From UBA5177 sp002413265 (lineage in GTDB: Bacteria; Chloroflexota; UBA5177), in contig DAIORV010000036.1 in assembly GCA_036752825.1 (NCBI GenBank), forward strand, positions 1-19,307: DNA of 19,307 nt. The letters run 5' to 3'. Position 1 is the first letter of the stretch; each line of letters begins with the position of its first letter. A program made the position numbers and the translations under genes. Positions 14,849 to 19,307 of the stretch are shown piece after piece. The notes under the pieces were generated by a model, which did not search any database, was not told the DNA's origin, and saw only the letters and a program-made list of their open reading frames with translations.

Positions 14849-16468
14849 TCAGTTCGAAACAATATGCTCCGCGGTGCGCTCGGCCACGGCGCTAATGGTA
14901 AGCGACGGATTGGGACCGAGAGATCTCGGGATGGCCGAACCGTCCGCCACATACAGGTTCTTGTAGTTCCATACTTCGCCGAACGGGTTGGCCACCCCCT
15001 GCGACTCGTCATCGGATATGGCACAGCCTCCCAACGGATGCACCGTGACGAGCCGCCCAAGCAGGCTCCAGAGCGGACTGGCCACATACACGCCACCCAG
15101 CTCTTTGGCTATCCGCCGAAACTCCATCTCCATCAGATTGAACATCGGTCGCGACGCCGTGTGATCCCAATCGATTTTCAGTTTGGGCCGTCTTCCGATC
15201 CGTCGCTTGAGGTGAACCACGCCGTCGGAAGCGTCCTGGCCCATGCCGAGGAATATCATGGCGTTGGCCGGAAGGTCCTTGCGCTCCAGGCCTTTGTGCT
15301 CCTGTGCCAGGCGGGCCATCTCGGCATGGAAGGTTCGAAGACGCGCAATATGTCCGACGGGGCCTTTGAGCAGCTTTCCGGACAAGGCCGAGCTGGGATG
15401 CATGGCGGCGACGATGAAGGCAATGTCCGGGGCGTACCCACCTTCCTGAAGGTAGAAATGAAATCCGTCGCCCTCGTAAGGCAGGGCAGTGGTGATGACC
15501 GGACCGTGCCACGGGTCCAACGGTTTGTCGGTGTTCAAGGCGCCGCAGAGGAAATCTCCGTTGCCCGAGAAGTGCGTACCGAGGGCAGGGCTCAGTTTCG
15601 GCAGCGAGTGGAACTCGTCGCGGCAGCGGAGGAGCAGCTCGTTGCTGCTCACCGTACCCGCCGAAACCATAACGAGCGGCGCCGACACCGTCTTACGTTC
15701 GAACGTCGTTCGATCTCGGTAGATGACTCTGTAGCCACCCGCCTCCTCGCCAATAGCGAGAACTTCGGAAAGCGGCTGGACGGTTGCCCCGTGCTTTTGC
15801 TCCGCGATCGCCAGGTAGTTGAGGTCGACCGTGTTCTTCGCCCCGAATCTGCATCCCAGGTCGCACTCGCCCGTGTGAAGACACGGCGACTGCTTCACGT
15901 CGATACCGAATCCAAATGGGTCTTGTCGATAATCCGGCACGTTGCCGTGCTCTGAAGCCGTGTACTCCTCGTCGAAATAGACCGCCAGATTCGGGCGAAT
16001 AGGATGAGCGCCGATAGCTCGACCGACGCGGGTGAATTCGCGAGTCTTTGCCACGTCGATCGACTCAGGAAAGGGTCTCACTCCGAGCTGCTTTTCGACC
16101 GTCTCGTAGTACGGAGCAAGAGTCTCCGGTCCCATGCCTTGAGGCCATCCGTCTCGAAAGCTGATCTGCGGCGCCCTGAGGTGCACGTTGGCGTAGGCGT
16201 GCGAGCCGCCACCAACGCCGCTACTGGTGAGAGTGACGATCCGTCCAAAAGGACGGAAGTCCCAGAAGCCGTTCCATTGCGAGGTCCACATCCAGTCTCG
16301 GACGCCCGAGCGAGGAAATCGTGGGAATTGCTCGCCGCTTCGTCGCGGGCCGCGCTCCAGCACCAGAACTTTTCGCCCGCTCTCGGCGAGCCGACACGCC
16401 GTAATCGCTCCGCCGAAACCACTTCCGATTACGATGGCATCGGGTTGCGGGTCGTCTGATGCCGCCAT
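14849..16468 (-). CDS. GMC family FAD oxidoreductase, cholesterol-oxidase-like
   Basis: A 539-aa flavoenzyme of the glucose-methanol-choline family, closest in wording to the cholesterol/alcohol oxidase branch. The FAD Rossmann motif GSGFGG is at 15-20, preceded by AIVI and followed by VLVLERG (34-40). SSGVGGGSHAYANV (82-95) is the second flavin contact. The cysteine-rich CLHTGECDLGC (C196, C202, C206) with FGAKNT is a feature of this branch. The active site pair is H477 in VTVHPLGGC and N520 in LGPNPSLTISA. There is no signal peptide, unlike secreted cholesterol oxidases, so it should act inside the cell. The start is ATG 16468 with AGGGGG 5 nt upstream. It lies 46 nt after the small acidic gene and 34 nt before the middle-domain gene. 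It likely oxidises a hydrophobic secondary or primary alcohol; a steroid is one option among several. Confidence 0.92.
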   Translation of the reverse strand: MAASDDPQPDAIVIGSGFGGAITACRLAESGRKVLVLERGPRRSGEQFPRFPRSGVRDWMWTSQWNGFWDFRPFGRIVTLTSSGVGGGSHAYANVHLRAPQISFRDGWPQGMGPETLAPYYETVEKQLGVRPFPESIDVAKTREFTRVGRAIGAHPIRPNLAVYFDEEYTASEHGNVPDYRQDPFGFGIDVKQSPCLHTGECDLGCRFGAKNTVDLNYLAIAEQKHGATVQPLSEVLAIGEEAGGYRVIYRDRTTFERKTVSAPLVMVSAGTVSSNELLLRCRDEFHSLPKLSPALGTHFSGNGDFLCGALNTDKPLDPWHGPVITTALPYEGDGFHFYLQEGGYAPDIAFIVAAMHPSSALSGKLLKGPVGHIARLRTFHAEMARLAQEHKGLERKDLPANAMIFLGMGQDASDGVVHLKRRIGRRPKLKIDWDHTASRPMFNLMEMEFRRIAKELGGVYVASPLWSLLGRLVTVHPLGGCAISDDESQGVANPFGEVWNYKNLYVADGSAIPRSLGPNPSLTISAVAERTAEHIVSN

Positions 16469-16514
16469 TTACACCCCCTGATGCCCGAGGTGTTCCGGGC
16501 GCTGCCAGTGTAGC

Positions 16515-16835
16515 CTAGCAGGAGCCGCGGATTACATCCGAGACCGTTTCGTATTCAGCCTCGGCCTTGGCAACTCCGGCCGCATATCCGGCGACCACAT
16601 CGAACATTTTTCCGTCGCCGAAGGCGTGGCCCTCGACTTCATCGTCGTCTTCCCCGAGAGCATCGAAGTTAATATGGCCCGATGTGTCCTCGTTCGCAGC
16701 ATCGGCTGCGTCGTCCAGCATCTGCTGCAGAAATGCAGCCTCTTTGGGGGTCAAAGTCCGCGTCCAGCTCTGAAGCTTCGCGGAAAAGGCGGCCAGCTCG
16801 CCAGGGGTCATGGCGGTGCGGGTTTCTTGAACCAT
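16515..16835 (-). CDS. Small acidic protein, 106 aa, unknown
   Basis: I do not recognise this protein. It has 106 residues, begins with a helical segment (GELAAFSAKLQSWTRTLTPK, then EAAFLQQML to residue 40), and continues with an acidic, glycine-containing half. That half has two short Gly-His repeats (TSGHINFD at 51-58, VEGHAFGD at 67-74) around a GEDDDEVE run, and the protein ends VIRGSC. The layout, an amphipathic helical leader then a short variable acidic tail, is reminiscent of small peptides associated with modifying enzymes, but no maturase gene is next to it. The start is ATG 16835: AAGGAG lies 9 nt upstream, while a GTG at 16844 is too close to the site. It is the first gene of the GMC operon (46 nt spacing) under a likely promoter at 16934-16939. 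A regulator, chaperone or substrate carrier for the oxidase are all possible. Confidence 0.7.
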   Translation of the reverse strand: MVQETRTAMTPGELAAFSAKLQSWTRTLTPKEAAFLQQMLDDAADAANEDTSGHINFDALGEDDDEVEGHAFGDGKMFDVVAGYAAGVAKAEAEYETVSDVIRGSC

Positions 16836-16933
16836 TGAAGCCACTCCTTACTAGTGAGGGCGCACGCGTGCAAAGGCCTCGCCAGGCGTTCGCAGCTCTG
16901 TATGAGTCCGTTAATTTACTTCCGGTTAGGACC

Positions 16934-16941
16934 ACTATACT
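16934..16941. promoter_or_regulatory. Overlapping divergent -10 boxes
   Basis: The 8-mer ACTATACT reads TATACT on the plus strand (16936-16941) and TATAGT on the minus strand (16939-16934). Each matches five of six bases of the -10 consensus. The minus reading has CAGACA 18 nt upstream as a possible -35; the plus reading has only a poor TTAATT at 19 nt. It lies centrally in the 179-nt divergent gap between the small acidic gene and the cyclic-nucleotide-binding gene. Confidence 0.45.
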
Positions 16942-17014
16942 TCTCTCTAGGTACAGATGTCTGTGAACCAGCGCACTTGCGTAGCGATGTTTTCGGGGCT
17001 GAACGGGGAAAAGC

Positions 17015-17971
17015 ATGCAGCAGGATTCTGACTTGGAAGCAGACGCCGAAGAGGAGATAATCCCACTCTCAACGCGCGTGGGGCTTCTCGCCCAGCACCG
17101 AATTTTTGCCGGAGTCCCGATACGCGTGATTGAGCGTTTTGCTGCTCTGATGCAGGAAGAGCGGTTCCCAACGGGTGGAACCTTGATTAGGGAAGGCGAG
17201 GTAGGCGATCGCCTCTATTTGATTGCCGAGGGCTCCGCCACCGCGACGACAGGCAAACCTGAAGCTCCGGTCGTACTAGCCGAAGCACAGAGTGGAGCGT
17301 TGATTGGAGAGCTCGCGTTAGTTACCGAAGATCGGCAGCGCCACGCGACCGTTACCGCAAAGACGCCGCTTCTGGCTCTCTCACTTTCCTACGACGCCTG
17401 TTCGCAATTTCTGCGCGATTTCCCGAAGGCGCGGCGGATCCTCGCCAATAGAAAACGAAACAAGCTTCTGGTGAAGTTCCTTCAAGTCAATGTGCTGTAC
17501 AGGCTAAGCTTTCAGGACCCCAGACGGGAACGTATGTTTCTCTCCTCTCTGTCGTTTTTCGTGACCTTCGCAGCGGTACGCGGCATCGTGCGTGCCATCA
17601 GGTCGGGTCGGGGTCCGTTCCGAGACGTATCGACGGGTGGAGTGCACATTCACCACCTCGTGTGGGGAATTCTCATGCTGCTCATCGTGAGCTACGGATG
17701 GTTGCTCCAGGTGGGGACCGGATTGGATCCGGATCGCCAGTGGATGCGCTCGTCGGCACTGCTGTATGGAGTCGGATCGGCGCTTACTCTCGACGAATTC
17801 GCGCTATGGCTTCACCTGGAAGACGTCTACAACACGCCCGAGGGCCGAAAGAGCGTCGATGCCGTTATTCTGTTTGGCTCCATCCTCTCGGCAGGAGTCT
17901 GGGGCCAGCCGTTCTTCCGCGCGCTCGCCAAATACTTCCTTTCAGGCAAAGAGCAGGCTGTAGAAGTGTGA
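17015..17971 (+). CDS. Cyclic-nucleotide-binding domain fused to an integral membrane domain
   Basis: A 318-aa two-part protein. Residues about 28-140 are a cNMP-binding domain of the CAP/PKA type: GTLIREGEVGDRLYLIAEG leads into the phosphate cassette GALIGELALVTEDRQRHATV, with the Glu (E99) and Arg (R109) that contact the cyclic phosphate. Residues about 172-310 form a membrane domain with roughly four helices. It carries HIHH (211-214) at the start of one helix, the DEFALWL motif (260-266) and EGRKSVDAV (276-284), as I recall from small actinobacterial membrane proteins of unknown function. There is no HTH, so it is not a CRP-type transcription factor, and no channel pore motif is visible. 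The start is ATG 17015 with GGGGA upstream. Its last codons overlap the MutY start (GTGA). I infer a membrane protein gated by a cyclic nucleotide; the output is unknown. Confidence 0.85.
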   Translation: MQQDSDLEADAEEEIIPLSTRVGLLAQHRIFAGVPIRVIERFAALMQEERFPTGGTLIREGEVGDRLYLIAEGSATATTGKPEAPVVLAEAQSGALIGELALVTEDRQRHATVTAKTPLLALSLSYDACSQFLRDFPKARRILANRKRNKLLVKFLQVNVLYRLSFQDPRRERMFLSSLSFFVTFAAVRGIVRAIRSGRGPFRDVSTGGVHIHHLVWGILMLLIVSYGWLLQVGTGLDPDRQWMRSSALLYGVGSALTLDEFALWLHLEDVYNTPEGRKSVDAVILFGSILSAGVWGQPFFRALAKYFLSGKEQAVEV

Positions 17972-18774
17972 CCAGCGCCCGCGAGATCGCCGCATTTCAG
18001 CGCTCGGTGCTCGGCTGGTACCAGATCTTCAAGCGTGACCTGCCTTGGACAGGCGACACCGATCCATACCGGATCCTCGTGTCCGAAGTAATGCTTCAAC
18101 AGACGCAGGCATCCCGGGTCATTCCCAAATATCATGAATTCCTCGCGCGGTTTCCGACGCTGGAGAGTCTCGCAGCGGCGTCCACCGCGGATGTGCTGCG
18201 CGCCTGGAAGGGCCTCGGATATAACCGCCGCGCTCTGAACCTGAAGCGAGCGGCTACCGCCGCTCGCGAAGCACATGGCGGCTTGCCGCGCACCGTGCAC
18301 GACCTTGAAATGCTTCCAGGCGTAGGAAAATACACGTCACGCGCCGTCGCCTCGTTTGCCTTCGGAGTGCAGGTTGCAGTTGTCGACACCAACGTGCGCC
18401 GGGTGTTGTCTGACTTCGCGGGACGCCGGCTGGCCGAAAAGGAAACCTGGGAGCTAGCCCAACAAGTGCTGCCAAAGGGCCGGGCGGCCGAGTGGAATCA
18501 AGCCTTGATGGACTACGGCGCTCTGGTTCGTAAAGCGCCTCGCGCGCGAGCCGCCGGGAAGCAAGAGCCCTTCGCGACGACCAACCGCTTCTGGCGCGGC
18601 CGTATACTCGACGTCTTGAGGACAAAGGATCGGTTGACCCTCAACAAGCTTCTTGAAGGTTTGCCAATCGCCAACCGGGATGAGCAGCGTGTCAGAGGGC
18701 TGGTACGCGCGCTCCACGAGGAGGGACTCGTCCACTACGACGCCGCGCCGGATCGTGTGCAGCTCCCGGGCTGA
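17968..18774 (+). CDS. mutY: MutY-like A/G mismatch adenine glycosylase lacking the Fe-S cluster
   Basis: A 268-aa HhH-GPD DNA glycosylase of the MutY type, which removes adenine mispaired with guanine or 8-oxoguanine. The catalytic Glu is E40 in SEVMLQQTQ and the catalytic Asp is D140 in VVDTNVRRV. The helix-hairpin-helix is LPGVGKYTS (116-124). The usual C-x6-C-x2-C-x5-C iron-sulfur loop after MDYGALV is replaced by KAPRARAAGKQEP, and the whole protein has no cysteine. The C-terminal NUDIX-like 8-oxoG-recognition domain of long MutY proteins is also absent. Instead, a short winged-helix-like tail (about 206-268), like the end of actinobacterial MutY proteins, follows. The start is GTG 17968, overlapping the upstream TGA by GTGA; the in-frame extension to 17662 lies inside that gene. 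Fe-S-free MutY clades are known, so the enzyme may be active. Endonuclease III is less likely given the VMLQQTQ wording. Confidence 0.88.
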   Translation: MTSAREIAAFQRSVLGWYQIFKRDLPWTGDTDPYRILVSEVMLQQTQASRVIPKYHEFLARFPTLESLAAASTADVLRAWKGLGYNRRALNLKRAATAAREAHGGLPRTVHDLEMLPGVGKYTSRAVASFAFGVQVAVVDTNVRRVLSDFAGRRLAEKETWELAQQVLPKGRAAEWNQALMDYGALVRKAPRARAAGKQEPFATTNRFWRGRILDVLRTKDRLTLNKLLEGLPIANRDEQRVRGLVRALHEEGLVHYDAAPDRVQLPG

Positions 18775-18933
18775 GGCGCGATGTTTATCGCTTGCCTCTA
18801 CACCTCTCCGACCTCGCTCCGACTAGGGCCTTCAGAGATTCTCCGGGTGCTGCCGGTTATAGGATGTGCCCATGCTCCCCGACGGCCGGGCAATGGTGCC
18901 CGATTGGCGACGCGACGCTGGAAGGAGTAGTTC

Positions 18934-19307
18934 ATGGCAAACAAACTGGCGGTGATGGCACGCTCACCCGCGGACTATGAGCGTCTCGGACTATCGCCCA
19001 ACTCGATCGCGCCGTGGGAGGATGGCGCACGCACCGACGACTCGGCGGGTACCTACGAATGGTGGTACTTCGACGCGCACCTGGCCGACGGGGCGAAGCT
19101 GGTCGTGACGTTCATGAACAAGGACATCGCCGAACCGCAGGCGCCATTGTCGCCGCTGCTTCGGCTGGACCTCGATCTTCCCGATGGTCGACACTTCGAG
19201 AAGCTCGAGCACTATCCACCGGGTGAATGGTCGACGGCCAAGGACCATGCCGATGTGCGCCTCGGCGAGAACCGATTCATCGGTGACCTGCACCGATATC
19301 GGATCCA
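18934..19307 (+). CDS. CrtC/AttH lipocalin-like protein, 3' end cut off
   Basis: The first 124 codons of a gene that runs off the window with no stop. The translation contains the hallmark YEWWYFDAHLADG (about residues 41-53) followed by KLVVTFMNKD, typical of the CrtC/AttH lipocalin-like family. That family includes hydroxyneurosporene synthase and the tandem-lipocalin proteins found in lipid or carotenoid contexts. The start is ATG 18934, with GAAGGAG at 18921-18927 six bases upstream. No signal peptide is seen; the N-terminus (MANKLAVMARSPADYERLGL) is a short soluble lead-in. Full-length relatives have about 320-400 residues, so most of the protein is missing. It follows MutY after 159 nt, a gap in which I see no clear terminator. 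Carotenoid hydration is only one possible role; a hydrophobic-ligand binding or isomerising role fits the lipid theme of the window. Confidence 0.82.
   Translation, partial: MANKLAVMARSPADYERLGLSPNSIAPWEDGARTDDSAGTYEWWYFDAHLADGAKLVVTFMNKDIAEPQAPLSPLLRLDLDLPDGRHFEKLEHYPPGEWSTAKDHADVRLGENRFIGDLHRYRI

Noticed and set aside
14815..15096. N-terminal extension of the 202-aa middle-domain protein
   Set aside because: It overlaps the end of the GMC oxidase gene in another frame, is Arg/Trp/Ser-rich nonsense, and a good ribosome binding site supports ATG 14814.
14693..15955. 420-codon open frame on the plus strand opposite the GMC oxidase
   Set aside because: Antisense shadow of a GC-rich gene; Arg/His-rich, no domain, and the minus strand has clear FAD and active-site motifs.
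17662..17967. Longer N-terminus for MutY
   Set aside because: It lies inside the cyclic-nucleotide-binding gene; the MutY fold begins just after GTG 17968, which overlaps the upstream stop.
1..19307. CRISPR array, insertion sequence, prophage or attachment site
   Set aside because: No regularly spaced repeats, no transposase or integrase motif, no phage gene, and gene composition looks even across the window.

Overview
The window is bacterial chromosomal DNA of moderately high GC (judged by eye). It is densely packed with operons, and most genes have clear GGAGG-type ribosome binding sites; several start with GTG or TTG. The gene set (DUF1028 hydrolase, HU, MmpL/RND lipid exporter beside an acyl-activating enzyme, cytochrome P450, FAAH-like amidase, cholesterol-oxidase-type GMC enzyme, a MutY with the DTNVRRV motif) suggests an actinobacterium or an uncultured relative such as a Chloroflexota/Dormibacterota-like soil lineage. 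No rRNA or marker gene fixes this. I see no tRNA, rRNA, CRISPR array, insertion sequence or phage gene.

Layout. (a) 129-1004 (+): DUF1028 protein, ending at a strong hairpin shared with the convergent HU gene. (b) 1063-2083 (-): zinc-ribbon protein, small 77-aa protein and HU. A perfect 9+9 palindrome lies between the 77-aa gene and HU. (c) 2218-7271 (-): a lipid operon of a 60-aa membrane protein (GTG start), an MmpL-type RND transporter, and an AMP-ligase/acyl-carrier/PlsC fusion whose start overlaps the transporter stop (ATGA). (d) 7517-8848 (+): an atypical cytochrome P450, convergent with (e) 8845-11337 (-): amidase then SDR oxidoreductase. The P450 and SDR stops share the same CTAG. (f) 11606-14164 (+): alpha/beta hydrolase with a cysteine nucleophile, then a 486-aa protein of unknown function. 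(g) 14206-16835 (-): small acidic protein, cholesterol-oxidase-like GMC enzyme, and a 202-aa 'middle-domain' protein. This unit converges on (f) at a bidirectional terminator. (h) 17015-18774 (+): cyclic-nucleotide-binding/membrane fusion protein translationally coupled to a cysteine-free, short MutY. (i) 18934 onward (+): start of a CrtC/AttH lipocalin-like protein, cut by the window end.

How the genes may work together. Regions (c) to (g) are all lipid or hydrophobic-substrate enzymes: acyl activation and transfer, export, P450 hydroxylation, alcohol/ketone redox, amide hydrolysis, sterol/alcohol oxidation and ester-type hydrolysis. The most interesting part is 11606-16835. From memory of the family, the GMC oxidase, the 202-aa protein and the Cys-type hydrolase correspond to the three consecutive parts of large fused GMC proteins seen in other bacteria. 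Here they are separate genes in two convergent operons, together with two proteins of unknown function. I infer one multi-part oxidase/hydrolase system; its substrate cannot be read from sequence.
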